Origin: Ostreococcus lucimarinus CCE9901 | Lineage: Eukaryota > Chlorophyta > Mamiellophyceae > Mamiellales > Bathycoccaceae | Direction of reading: 5' to 3' | DNA length: 64,000 nucleotides | Assembly: GCF_000092065.1 (NCBI RefSeq) | Contig: NC_009359.1 | Span: 558,001-622,000, forward strand | Part shown: positions 38,828 to 47,836 of the stretch, piece by piece | Layout: each line of letters begins with the position of its first letter | How positions within the stretch are numbered: the first letter of the stretch is position 1 | Position numbers and translations under genes: made by a program | Notes under the pieces: generated by a model | What the model was told of the DNA's origin: nothing | The model's input: the letters and a program-made list of their open reading frames with translations, nothing else | Database searches by the model: none

Positions 38828-39991
38828 TCACGCGTTGGCACGAAGCGTTCGTCTTTCGAACGCTCCAGTGAGCATTCCGCATGCGGCGTTTGTGTCCAAG
38901 CCACGCGTGCGTCGTATGGTATGCGTCACACCGCCCTCTAACTGCGCACAGAATCGATGAATGGCGTTTCCGGATGGCCTTGTGTGATTAATACCATCGA
39001 TGTTATTCCAAGGAATGATGTTGACGTGTGCGCCGGTACCAAACTTCCGTTTTAACATTCGGCTCAGCGCTTTTGCTTGAGATGGGGAATCGTTGACGCC
39101 GGCGAGCAAGGTGTACTCGAACGTCACGCGTCTCCCTGTCTCCTTAAAGTAAGCGCGTGCGTCATTCAATAAGTCCTCCATTGGATAGTACTTCGCGGAT
39201 GGCACTATTTTTGCCCGCGTGTGTTGATCAGGGGCGTGCAAAGAGATTGCAAGCGTGATTGCGAGCTTTTCCTTCGCCAGTTTCTTCAACGAATTCGGGA
39301 TGCCAACGGTTGAAACTGTTATGTGCCGTCCACCAATCCCAACATCTTCGTTCAGGCACCTTATCGCTTGAACCACGGATTTGATATTCAGCATCGGTTC
39401 ACCCATGCCCATAAAGACCACCTGCGAGACGCGTTTACCGTACAGCTCCTCGAGTTCGATCACCTGAGCCGTGATTTCCGCCGGCGTCAAATTTCGCTTG
39501 TATCCTTGCATCCCTGTCGCGCAAAACGTGCACTTCATCGCGCATCCGACTTGACTGCTCACACACGCCGTCAACCGATTCTTATCCCATCCCTGCACGC
39601 TTTTGAACACCTCAGATGCGTTCTCTACCTCCACCTCAGCCTCCGCGCTCGCGCGCCAACAACTCGCGTCTGGAATCCCCACCGCCTCGATCACCTCTCG
39701 CTCGCCCACGCGCAAGGAGACCTTCCCAGTGCCGCACCCACTCACGCTCGCCGACTCCACCGCCAATCTTCCGGTTCGATACCCCCCCGCGACGAGCGCG
39801 TCCCGCATTTCACGCGGTATCAGCGAGAAATCTTCAATCCTTCGACACCGCCGCGCGCCGTACAGGTGTTCGCGAATCTGCGTCGCTCGATACAAAGGTT
39901 GCCCGCACTCGTCGACGACGATCGATTTAAGCGCGCGCGCGGACATTCCGAGCAAATCCTTCGCGACGGCGCGCGCGGTGGCCGCCGCCAT
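38828..39991 (-). CDS. Radical-SAM RNA methyltransferase RlmN-like
   Basis: 387 residues. RlmN makes 2-methyladenosine in 23S rRNA (A2503) and in some tRNAs by a radical-SAM mechanism. The N-terminal accessory domain ('LYRATQIREHLYG') is followed by the cluster motif Cys-x3-Cys-x2-Cys in 'CAMKCTFCATGMQGYKRNL'. Then come 'VVFMGMGEPMLN', 'HITVSTVGIPNSL', 'LAISLHAPDQHTR' and 'IIPWNNIDG'. The C-terminal 'TNAACGM' supplies the methyl-carrying Cys. The N-terminus is short and somewhat basic, so an organellar location is likely but unproven. The frame stays open far upstream antisense to the zinc-finger gene; the ATG 75 bp from that gene is used. Confidence 0.92.
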   Translation of the reverse strand: MAAATARAVAKDLLGMSARALKSIVVDECGQPLYRATQIREHLYGARRCRRIEDFSLIPREMRDALVAGGYRTGRLAVESASVSGCGTGKVSLRVGEREVIEAVGIPDASCWRASAEAEVEVENASEVFKSVQGWDKNRLTACVSSQVGCAMKCTFCATGMQGYKRNLTPAEITAQVIELEELYGKRVSQVVFMGMGEPMLNIKSVVQAIRCLNEDVGIGGRHITVSTVGIPNSLKKLAKEKLAITLAISLHAPDQHTRAKIVPSAKYYPMEDLLNDARAYFKETGRRVTFEYTLLAGVNDSPSQAKALSRMLKRKFGTGAHVNIIPWNNIDGINHTRPSGNAIHRFCAQLEGGVTHTIRRTRGLDTNAACGMLTGAFERRTLRANA

Positions 39992-40066
39992 CGCGTCGTG
40001 GAGCGCGCGCGAGTGCGGCGTCGCACTTACTCGCACGCGCGCGACGACGACGCGCGGGCGAGGTCG

Positions 40067-40903
40067 ATGGCGACGACGACGACGGCGACGACGACGAGCA
40101 TGAAAATCACGCCCACGTACGTCTCGCCGTTCGCCGCGAACGACGCCGCGACGACACCTGTACCGGTGACGAAACCGGCGGCGGCGAAACCGGCGGCGAA
40201 ACCGACGACGACGGAAGCGAAAGCGAAGGCGAAACCGACGGAAGCGAAGCCGAAACCGACGGGTGCTAAACCGTCGAACGCGAACGCGAACGCGAACGCG
40301 AACGCGAACGGGACGCGCGCACCGTCGAACGCGGGGATGGGGAAGAAGAAGCGCAAGCGTAAAGACAAGGATGGTCAAGCCGCCGGCGCGGAGGCGAAGA
40401 AGAAGTTGTTCACGAAGAAGGATTGGACGTGTGCGTGTGGATTTCTGAATTATTCGAAAAATAAGCTGGCGTGTCATAAGTGCAAAGCCGCGAGACCGGC
40501 TCGGGTGGGTAGGAACGCGGCGGAGGATTACCTGTCGCGGTGGGCGGTGATGGAGACTACCGAAGTCAATGCCATCCACCATCAATTTTTGCTGAAGCAA
40601 GTCGGGATCGATAACGAGCTCCGGGATGAGTTTTTTGATTTCTTCGTTGAGTATTGCGGTAGTTTGCCGGACAGTCGTCGAAGGAAGATCGTTTCGGGGG
40701 CGAAAAAGGTCCGGGCACGTTTGGACGCGATTTTGCAAGCGTGCGACAATAGAAAAGGCGCCGCGAGCGAGAGCGATGAGGGCGAAGACGAAGACAAGGC
40801 GCCGGTCACGGCGAATGTAGCACAAACAAAAAAACGCGGCAATCGAGGGAAAAAGGGCCGAGGCAAGCAAGCTGCCAAGGCTTCTCCAACGCCCGCAATG
40901 TAG
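40067..40903 (+). CDS. RanBP2-type zinc finger protein
   Basis: 278 residues. The N-terminal ~90 residues are Ala/Lys/Pro/Thr-rich, with an Asn-Ala dipeptide repeat, followed by a basic nuclear-signal-like stretch ('GKKKRKRKDKDG'). One zinc finger of the RanBP2/NZF type follows: 'DWTCACGFLNYSKNKLACHKCKA' with four Cys in a CxC-x10-CxxC spacing and the WT dipeptide. A compact helical domain follows ('HHQFLLKQVGIDNELRDEFFDFF') that I do not recognise, and then an acidic/basic tail. RanBP2-type fingers bind ssRNA or ubiquitin; RNA binding is the better guess given the basic regions. An alternative start is the ATG at 40100. Shares a 75-bp divergent spacer with RlmN. Confidence 0.72.
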   Translation: MATTTTATTTSMKITPTYVSPFAANDAATTPVPVTKPAAAKPAAKPTTTEAKAKAKPTEAKPKPTGAKPSNANANANANANGTRAPSNAGMGKKKRKRKDKDGQAAGAEAKKKLFTKKDWTCACGFLNYSKNKLACHKCKAARPARVGRNAAEDYLSRWAVMETTEVNAIHHQFLLKQVGIDNELRDEFFDFFVEYCGSLPDSRRRKIVSGAKKVRARLDAILQACDNRKGAASESDEGEDEDKAPVTANVAQTKKRGNRGKKGRGKQAAKASPTPAM

Positions 40904-40961
40904 TATAGCAGTTGAATTCGAAGTTAATTCAGTTAAATCTAACGCTAACAGTCGCTAAAAA

Positions 40962-42506
40962 CTACCACCCACCGAGATCAATACTTCCTCTCGGTGTCGT
41001 CAAAGGTGATTTCGCGGGTGAGTTCGTCGAGAGGAGGATGACAGCGCGTTGTCGTGCCTTTCGACAGCTCTCCAACAGCTCGCTCATCGGGGTGTTGCCG
41101 AGCACGGGCGTGTGCATGGGCGTCCGAGGAGTGCTCCCTATATCCGGAGTCATCGCCAGCTGCGAAAACGCGTGTGATTCAGGCGTCGCTTGTTTCAAAG
41201 CTTCGTTTTCTCCATGGAGAACGTTCACTAACATTTCCAACTGTGCGATCCTCTCCGTCGCTGCGTCCAACTGTCTCTTAAGCTTGAGCTCAGCTTTGGT
41301 GGATTTTTCAAAGTTAACTGCAACTCTGTTCCGAATGCTTCTGGCCCGATTGGCATACTTGAGCGTGTTTAGCGTCTCGTCCGCGTTCGTGTCGGCTGGT
41401 GATACGCAAGCAAACATCACCGTTCGACTGTTACCTCCGAGCGAATCTTGCAGTAACCTCGTGAGCTTTGAATCTCGGTACGGCACGTGACCCCACTCGC
41501 GCCTATTCGCATCCGTCAACGCAGATATGCAGTTTGAAAGCGCGAGCAACCCCATATTAATCTGTACGCCTTCTTTGAAACGTTGACCTCTACTTTCATT
41601 GAGTGTCACGCGCTCAGAGCCGGCGAGATCCACCAGGTGAAGTTTTGCCAGTGTCGCCTTGGCATCGCCAACTTTTGTCTCGACGTTTATTGTCAATATC
41701 GCGTGTGAGCGACTCGACCGCACATTCATCGTACTCTCCGCCGTTGCTCTGCGAAGAATACCTTCCTCTAGCACGTCTAAACAACCTTGAACATCGCTCA
41801 CTTGTACGATTCGAGCTCCGTTCAAGTACACACCTCCCTCTTTGGGATTTTCCCGAATCGTCACCGCCGTCGCCGTCGCCGTCGCTTCTGGATCCTCACT
41901 ATCGAGCAATAAATCCCGAATTTCGTCCTTATAAATCTCTATGAACGAAGTACACACCTTAACCGTCGTCATCGCCTCGCAGTCGGCGATGCTCGCGAAG
42001 ATCGTGTCAAAAACTCTTCGAGCCATGCCCGCGCCGGCGTTGTCGCCACCCATGCCCATCGTGTGCGTCTTCCCCGAACCCGTCTGTCCGTACGCCATGA
42101 CGCTCCCATTATACCCTTGCAATACCCCACCCACTATTTCTTTTACGTGCGCGTCGTACGTCACCGCCAGCTCGTCTTCGTTTCCTCTCGAGACGCCGTC
42201 GTACGTAAACTGATGCCCGCTCTTCGTCGCCACGCTGTCCTCGGCGATGACCAGAGCCTCGCTCGATCCCAACGCGAGTTCGCGCGCTATGAGCGGTCGA
42301 ACGACAGCGATGACTTTGACGCAATCACTCGTCGCGCTTCGCGTGGACATCGCGCTCGGCGACGACGAACGCTGCGACGCGGCATCGCCAGCCGTCGGTC
42401 GCGACGCGCGTCTCGGCGTCCTCGGCGCGCTCGGCAGAAAGGATTTCGACGGCGATGGGGCACCCACGGACGACGTCGTCGATCGATCTTCGCGCGCGTC
42501 GTCCAT
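40962..42506 (-). CDS. Kinesin motor protein (N-terminal motor, probably kinesin-4-like)
   Basis: 514 residues. After a ~60-residue Ser/Pro/Arg leader comes a full kinesin motor: P-loop 'YGQTGSGKTHTMG', switch I 'SSRSHAIL', switch II 'HLVDLAGSER', 'YRDSKLTRLLQDSLGG', and the neck region 'LNTLKYANRARSIRN'. The family class is best matched to kinesin-4/chromokinesins, moving on microtubules in spindle or cell-wall-related transport in plants. Only ~140 residues follow the motor, with a short coiled coil and a Ser/Thr-Pro-rich tail ('MTPDIGSTPRTPMHTP') likely to be phosphorylated. This is far shorter than typical kinesin-4, so the assignment below family level is tentative. Confidence 0.85.
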   Translation of the reverse strand: MDDAREDRSTTSSVGAPSPSKSFLPSAPRTPRRASRPTAGDAASQRSSSPSAMSTRSATSDCVKVIAVVRPLIARELALGSSEALVIAEDSVATKSGHQFTYDGVSRGNEDELAVTYDAHVKEIVGGVLQGYNGSVMAYGQTGSGKTHTMGMGGDNAGAGMARRVFDTIFASIADCEAMTTVKVCTSFIEIYKDEIRDLLLDSEDPEATATATAVTIRENPKEGGVYLNGARIVQVSDVQGCLDVLEEGILRRATAESTMNVRSSRSHAILTINVETKVGDAKATLAKLHLVDLAGSERVTLNESRGQRFKEGVQINMGLLALSNCISALTDANRREWGHVPYRDSKLTRLLQDSLGGNSRTVMFACVSPADTNADETLNTLKYANRARSIRNRVAVNFEKSTKAELKLKRQLDAATERIAQLEMLVNVLHGENEALKQATPESHAFSQLAMTPDIGSTPRTPMHTPVLGNTPMSELLESCRKARQRAVILLSTNSPAKSPLTTPRGSIDLGGW

Positions 42507-42735
42507 GACGTCGCCGCGGGGCGTGTCACGACGGCGCAGTGTGCGGCACTCGGACGCGAATTGTTGGATTACGTGTCATTTGTTTGGATTGGCGTTCGCG
42601 CGCGCGTCGAAGCGGTTCAAAGCGTGATTTGGAGATCTATTACCAGTGTCGACACTGAGAACTAAGGAAAACTACCGCGGATCGATGATTGACTAGTGTC
42701 TCCGATGCCCCGCGCGGTGAGGACGAAGTCTTTGG

Positions 42736-43438
42736 CTACTTTTTTGTTTTGTCGGCGTCCGCCTTTGCTCGCCTCGCTTCTTCCTCCGCGCGTTGCTGCG
42801 CGAGCACAGCCTGGGGATCGTGCAACTCGAAATTCCTTCGCGCGTCCTTCAATTTAGCGTTCATCTCCAACAACTCATCCACGCGAGCAAACTTTTTCCG
42901 ATCGTTTCTGATGACGTACAGCAAGTCTTCCGTCTGCATGCGACCGCGTCGTTCCGCCACCTCCATCGCTCGATGCGCGACGTTGGTGAGATAATCCACC
43001 AGCATGTCCTCCATGAGCTCGATCGAATCTGGATCGGGTTCCTTCGCGTCACCGAATCCGTACATCATGTACGCCACTGTCGCGTCGACGGTCGCCCGCG
43101 CGTCAGTCTCGCGTTCGTTTCGCGCTTCGAGCGTTCGTTCGAGTCCATCGACCACCCCTCGCCGCGCGCTCGCTCGATCGGCCCGTCATCGCTCGCATTC
43201 ACCACGCACAATCTTTCGCGAACGCGCCGCGCTTCCTCGTGAACGCCTCGTCCTCGCCCTCGTGTTCCCGCTCGTCCTCCAGCTCCGCCGGTCCTCGTCC
43301 CGGTCGCGACGACGGAAAGCTCGCGTGCGTCGTCGTCTCCGTCGTTCGCGCGCGTTCGGCGACGTCCGCGGCGTTCGCTTTCGCGACGTGCACGGTCGTC
43401 GGCGCGCGCTCGGGCACGACGATCGGGAACGCGCTCAT
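42736..43438 (-). CDS. TAF13: TFIID subunit TAF13 (two exons)
   Basis: Exons 43438-43210 and 43076-42736 give 189 residues. TAF13 pairs with TAF11 through a histone fold inside TFIID, the general factor that recognises core promoters. The conserved block reads 'AFAKDLAYMMYGFGD', then 'SIELMEDMLVDYLTNVAHRAM', then 'RGRMQTEDLLYVIRNDRKKFARVDELLEMNAKLKDAR', close to animal and plant TAF13. The second exon alone has no ATG before 'MMYGFG'; it opens with a GTG. Adding an upstream exon across a 133-bp intron recovers the 'KR...FxKDLxxMMYGFGD' start of the family. The first ~60 residues are low-complexity and not conserved; their ATG (43438) is a best guess. Lies in the kinesin/TRM6 interval. Confidence 0.85.
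43077..43209 (-). other. Intron in TAF13 (133 bp)
   Basis: Donor GTGCGTGG follows GCGAAAGATT; acceptor GACGCGACAG precedes TGGCGTACATG. CTGAC lies about 28 bases before the acceptor. Splicing creates the Leu codon in 'AKDLAYMMYG', matching the family. Confidence 0.78.
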
Positions 43439-43667
43439 GATTCGACGCGATTCGACGCGATCGCGCGCGGGCGTCGTCGCGGTGTGCGGGACGCGGTCCG
43501 CGGACGAACGCGGGATTCGACGCACACCGCGACGACGCCGGCGCGCGCGCGAGCGAACGCGAGCGAACGCGAGCGGTCGCGGCGACCCGGCGCGCGGTCG
43601 AGCTCGAGCGAGTCCGACGACGCCGCGCGGCGAGCGAACGAACGCGCGCGCGCGCGGCGGCTCCGCC

Positions 43668-45053
43668 ATGGCGACGACGGGCGAGACGGACGACGGCGCG
43701 ACGGCGCGACGACGAGGGGCGCGGACGATGCGAGTGGGTGATGTGGTGTTGATTGAGATCAACGAAGGCGAGCGAGCGACGTTCGCGACGCTCAAGGAGG
43801 GGAAGAGCGTGGACGTAGGGAAGAGACAAAAAGTACCCGTCGAGGCGCTGTTGGGGGCGCCGTTCGGGTCGCGGTACGAGATCGTGCATAACACCGGCGC
43901 GTGCGTGCGATTGGGCGCGGAGGGGGTGGATGATGATGTCGCGCATGGTTCGGCGCCGGTGGAGGACGAGCGGTCGAATAAGCACGTGTCGAATAAACAC
44001 GAAGGCGCGCAACGGCTCACGGACGCCGACATCGCGGCGTTGAGGAGAGAGTTTACCGGCGAGGAGATGGTGGAAATCATAGCGGCCAATAGCAAGACTT
44101 TCGACGAAAAGACGGCGTTCGCGCAAGAAAAGTATCGAGCGAGAAAGATGAAGAAGCACATGACGAGAATTTTGGTGAGATTTCCGTCGCCGAGGCAAGT
44201 TTGCGAGCAGTACTTTTACAGCAATCCGTACAAGACATCGCACATGCGCTTCGACGCGCTCTCGATGTTGCTCAACGCGGGGAACGTGGGCGCACACGCG
44301 CAAACTTTAGTGTTAGACACGTGTGGTGGCATCGTCCTCGGAGCCGTCACCCACCGCATGGGAGGTATGGGGCGCATTTGCAACGGATTTATAGGCCAAA
44401 ATCCAACCGCGATGGATGTGTTGCTGCAGATGAATTTGGAAGACGCACACTTCGATTGCATGCGACACGCGGCGCTTTCGAAGCTTATCGAGAGGCGAGA
44501 GGGAAGAATGGATGAAGATTCGAAGATGGATGAAGCGAATGGGTCAAAGGATGGCGAAAAACTGTCGACGACGGAGAAACAGGAGCGAAAGCACATGAAA
44601 GTCAAGTACGCCGCCGAAGACGACTTTGCCAACTTTGCCCGCCAGGGCTTCAGCTCACTCATCGTCTCCTCCCTTTCAATCGAGCCAAAATCTACGCTTG
44701 AACAATTGCTACCGCTGTGCGCGTCCTCAGCGTCGTTCGCTATATGGTTCAACGCCGCCCAACCTTTAGCCGAGGCGTTGCATCATCTGAGAAACACGAA
44801 CACTGCGATTAATCTTTCCTTGGTCGAACCATTCATGCGAGCCCAGCAAGTACTGCCTGGGCGGACGCATCCCGTGATGACTACTGATGCTGGCTCAGGC
44901 GGGTGGATTTTGAGCGGCACCTACGTCGGTGTTGGCAATTCAGTACACGAAAACTCCAAGCCAGAGGCAGAGATGGCGGAGACAGCGAAGACGGCGGAGA
45001 CGGCGACGCCAAAAGACGAATCGAACAAAAAGGCAAAATTGGAGGATGAGTGA
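43668..45053 (+). CDS. TRM6: tRNA (adenine-58-N1)-methyltransferase non-catalytic subunit TRM6
   Basis: 461 residues. TRM6 (Gcd10) binds tRNA and partners the catalytic TRM61 subunit to make m1A58. Family motifs: 'VGDVVLIEINEGERATFATL', 'GAPFGSRYEIVHN', 'LTDADIAALRREFTGEEMVEIIAANSKTF', 'YRARKMKKHMTRILVRFPSPRQVCEQYF', and the degenerate Rossmann half with 'LVLDTCGGIVLGAVTHRMGG'. The C-terminal 'VMTTDAGSGGWILSGTYV' is also conserved. The SAM-binding loop is degenerate, as expected for the non-catalytic subunit. TRM61 is not in this window. Long open frame upstream of the ATG is antisense to TAF13. The tail is a Lys/Glu/Thr-rich extension. Confidence 0.93.
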   Translation: MATTGETDDGATARRRGARTMRVGDVVLIEINEGERATFATLKEGKSVDVGKRQKVPVEALLGAPFGSRYEIVHNTGACVRLGAEGVDDDVAHGSAPVEDERSNKHVSNKHEGAQRLTDADIAALRREFTGEEMVEIIAANSKTFDEKTAFAQEKYRARKMKKHMTRILVRFPSPRQVCEQYFYSNPYKTSHMRFDALSMLLNAGNVGAHAQTLVLDTCGGIVLGAVTHRMGGMGRICNGFIGQNPTAMDVLLQMNLEDAHFDCMRHAALSKLIERREGRMDEDSKMDEANGSKDGEKLSTTEKQERKHMKVKYAAEDDFANFARQGFSSLIVSSLSIEPKSTLEQLLPLCASSASFAIWFNAAQPLAEALHHLRNTNTAINLSLVEPFMRAQQVLPGRTHPVMTTDAGSGGWILSGTYVGVGNSVHENSKPEAEMAETAKTAETATPKDESNKKAKLEDE

Positions 45054-45162
45054 ATTTTATCGGTTCGGCTAGAATACTACAATAGCGAGAGAATCGCGGG
45101 CGACGTTCTCAAACTACTACTACCGCTATTTAATGCTACCCCTAGATGATAGACGAGTGTCC

Positions 45163-45984
45163 TCAACGCGAGAAGAACATCCAAACGATGAAAAGAATGA
45201 GCACCGTTGCGAACATCCCTCCATACACTAAGATGGCATCCAGTCTCTGTCGCCGATCAATGACTCGCAACAAACTCGATGACACGCCCATTTTGTCGAG
45301 CAAACTGAAGACCTTGCGCTTGACGTTTCGCAAGGTGGCGCTTTGTTCGCTCAAATTGCCAAGCACGCTCGCCCCTTGCTCGAGCAATTCATCCACCATC
45401 GAACCCGACCGCCGAACTGATTTCATCGAGCCAGATTCCGCGTCGTACTCTCCCACGAGCGAACGAAACCCCTCGTCGTCGGTCACTCTGCGCATTAAAT
45501 CTTCGCGCTCCTTTTGTTCGTTTAACCGACGCTCCTCTCGCGACCCAAATCTATGCAACGACATCTCCAGATGATCCGTTTCCTCGATCACGTGTTCAAC
45601 TTTTCTCTGTTTACGTTTCGAGTCGCGCGATATTCCCGTCAGTCGTTATGTTCGCATCGGCGCGCCGTCGTTCGTCGCGAGGGGCACCAAGCGTTTGCGA
45701 CGTCGCCGAGAATTACACCAACGTCTCGTCTCTCATCCACATCACCGTCGCACCTTCCACGTATCGCTCTTCGCGATCGACGCCGTCATCGCCATCGCTC
45801 TCCACTGTCGCTCCATTTCGCTCGTAATCTTCTTCAGCTCTCCCATGCGCGTCCGCATCTCTCTCGCCAATCCATCGTTCACGCCGTGTCCGCGTCCCTC
45901 GTCGCGCTCGAGCTTGGACAATCCCTCGGTGACGTCGAAGCACAGGCGACGGGAGACGGCGTAGAGGTCTTCCAAGCTCGCCAT
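45163..45984 (-). CDS. Golgi SNARE membrin / GOSR2-like (two exons)
   Basis: Exons 45984-45754 and 45606-45163 give 224 residues, the usual membrin length. Membrin is a Qb-SNARE in ER-Golgi transport. The N-terminal three-helix region starts 'MASLEDLYAVSRRL' and runs to 'SIAKSDTWK'; exon 2 continues 'RKVEHVIEETDHLEMSLHRF'. The SNARE motif includes 'LEQGASVLGNLSEQSATLRNVKRKVFSLLDKMG', then 'SSSLLRVIDRRQRLDAILVYGGM', and a single C-terminal membrane anchor 'FATVLILFIVWMFF'. Plant MEMB11 has the same 'LRLIERRNRVD...AGM' layout. Neither exon alone has a complete SNARE; splicing across a 147-bp intron gives continuity. Confidence 0.9.
45607..45753 (-). other. Intron in membrin (147 bp)
   Basis: Donor GTGCGACG follows GATACGTGGAAG; acceptor CGTAAACAG precedes AGAAAAGTTG. 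CTGAC lies about 40 bases upstream of the acceptor. Phase 0. Confidence 0.82.
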
Positions 45985-46235
45985 GCTCGACGGCGTTCGC
46001 GAACGGGCGCGTGTCCACGACGCGCGCTGACGAGTGCGGCTCGGCGCATAAAGTGTCGTTCCCAGCGCGGATAGCGATGCGCGGCGAGGCGCGGCGAGGC
46101 GAGGACGACGGCGCCACACGCCCGCGCGCGCGAGCGACCGCGAGCTCGGACGACGCGGACGAACGCGTGGACGCGGACGAACGCGCGAGGACGTCGACGA
46201 ACGCGCCGAACGCTCGATAAAAGAACGCGAGCGTC

Positions 46236-47792
46236 ATGGTTTTCACCCTGACCGCCGCCCAGCGAGAAGATCTCGTCGCGCGCGTGGATGCGTCGCTGAG
46301 CGCGATTGGATTCCATTGTCACGGAAAGACGGATCAATTAAACGCTCGAGCGAAGGCCGAGGAGATCGAACAGCGCGCGTTCAGCGCCGCGGACGTGTCT
46401 TCGAGCACGACGAGTGGGGACAGACCTCTGATCGAAGTCATGCGCTTGTACGTCAAGAAGGCGGCTGAGCTCATGAAGGAAGTCGTCGAATCTGGAGCGC
46501 AGGAAGGCGACGGCGACGCCGCTGGTGACGTGGAGATGGATGGTGATGAATTCGACGTCGGTAAAACGAGTAAGGATCGGGAATTCTACACCCAACAGCG
46601 CGCGGAACAAGTGTTGGCGCCGTTGTTGAATAAAGGCGCTTCGTACTCCAAGGTTCGACTGAGCACGAAGAGTTTCGGTATCGATGCCGCCAAGGTGGCG
46701 AGCCGAGCTTTTGTGAATTTGGCGTCAACGTTGAAGGAAGTGGACTTAAGCGACACCATCGCGGGGCGTCCCGAAGTCGAAGCATTGAAGGCAATGGAAA
46801 TTTTCAGCGAGGGCTTGCTCGCGGCCAAGTTGACGTCGGTGGATTTGAGCGATAACGCGTTTGGTGAAAAGGGTGTTCGTGCGTGCACGAAGCTTCTTCA
46901 AGGACAAACCGAGTTGACTTCTATCGCGTTTTTGAACAACGGAATCTCTGAACAGGCTGCGCGTGCCATTCTTGAACTGCTTGCGTGCCCAGAAAAGCTC
47001 ACTCGTTTCCATTTAGACAAGAACATGACGGGCAACGAAGGCACCGTGCACATCGCCGCCATCGTCGCGAAAGCGACAGGTATGAAGGATTTCAAGATGG
47101 CGGGTTCTCGTTTCTTCTGCGAGGGCGCGATTATGCTTGCTGAGGCGCTTTCGCACGGGAATTCTCTGGAGAGACTCGACTTGAACGATAACAACGTCAA
47201 CGAGGAGGGCGCAGAAGCGCTCGTCAAAGTGTTGCCAAAGCATCCGAACCTTCAGTTCTTGAACCTCGAAGCGACGGCATTAGGACCGGACATGGGTGGA
47301 ACTCTTCTCATGGCCGTAGCCAAGGGTTGCCCGAAGCTCGAAGTTCTCCACGTTAGCAGTAATGACTTTGAGCGAGAAGGCGCAGAAGCCGTCGCCCACG
47401 CCATCGCAGAGATGAAAAACCTCAAGGTTTTGACAATCGGTGATAACATACTTGGTGACTATGGGTTTACGCAAGTGTGCATGGCTTTGAGTCAATCGAA
47501 CGCGCCTCTCGTGAGACTCGATGCGAGCTGCAACGAACTCCAAAAGTCAGGCGCCATCGCGGCGGCGCAACTCGCGGCGAGCAAGCCAGGATTTGAGCAT
47601 CTCAACCTCGACGGTAACATGATTCCTGAAGACACCGTGGAAGAAATTCGCGCTATTTTGTCGGCGGCCGGTATCGAACACGCACTCGCACCGATGGAAG
47701 ATAACGATCCCGAGGGTGAGGCGGATGATGAAGAAGCGGGCGCCGATATTGGAGATATGCTCTCTACTCTTGCCTCGCGCTGGAAGCTCTAA
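46236..47792 (+). CDS. RanGAP1: Ran GTPase-activating protein RanGAP (plant type)
   Basis: 518 residues. RanGAP stimulates GTP hydrolysis on Ran in the cytoplasm. The first ~110 residues align with the plant WPP domain ('EEIEQRAFSAAD' and 'VMRLYVKKAAELMKE'), but the Trp-Pro-Pro motif itself is absent. The LRR domain follows with 'EVDLSDTIAGRPEVEALKAMEIFSEGL', which carries the conserved Arg-containing loop of RanGAPs, and then about ten Leu-rich repeats ('LTSVDLSDNAFGEKGVRA', 'LERLDLNDNNVNEEGAEAL'). An acidic tail ends the protein, as in other RanGAPs. Start is the only sensible ATG. Convergent with the USP gene, with 44 bp between stops. Confidence 0.92.
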   Translation: MVFTLTAAQREDLVARVDASLSAIGFHCHGKTDQLNARAKAEEIEQRAFSAADVSSSTTSGDRPLIEVMRLYVKKAAELMKEVVESGAQEGDGDAAGDVEMDGDEFDVGKTSKDREFYTQQRAEQVLAPLLNKGASYSKVRLSTKSFGIDAAKVASRAFVNLASTLKEVDLSDTIAGRPEVEALKAMEIFSEGLLAAKLTSVDLSDNAFGEKGVRACTKLLQGQTELTSIAFLNNGISEQAARAILELLACPEKLTRFHLDKNMTGNEGTVHIAAIVAKATGMKDFKMAGSRFFCEGAIMLAEALSHGNSLERLDLNDNNVNEEGAEALVKVLPKHPNLQFLNLEATALGPDMGGTLLMAVAKGCPKLEVLHVSSNDFEREGAEAVAHAIAEMKNLKVLTIGDNILGDYGFTQVCMALSQSNAPLVRLDASCNELQKSGAIAAAQLAASKPGFEHLNLDGNMIPEDTVEEIRAILSAAGIEHALAPMEDNDPEGEADDEEAGADIGDMLSTLASRWKL

Positions 47793-47836
47793 ATTTGTCG
47801 TTGTCATGACATTCATCATCTACTAAAAACTCTAAA

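Noticed and set aside
43120-43155. GTG start for TAF13
   Set aside because: No ATG in frame before the conserved core; a spliced upstream exon explains the family N-terminus better.
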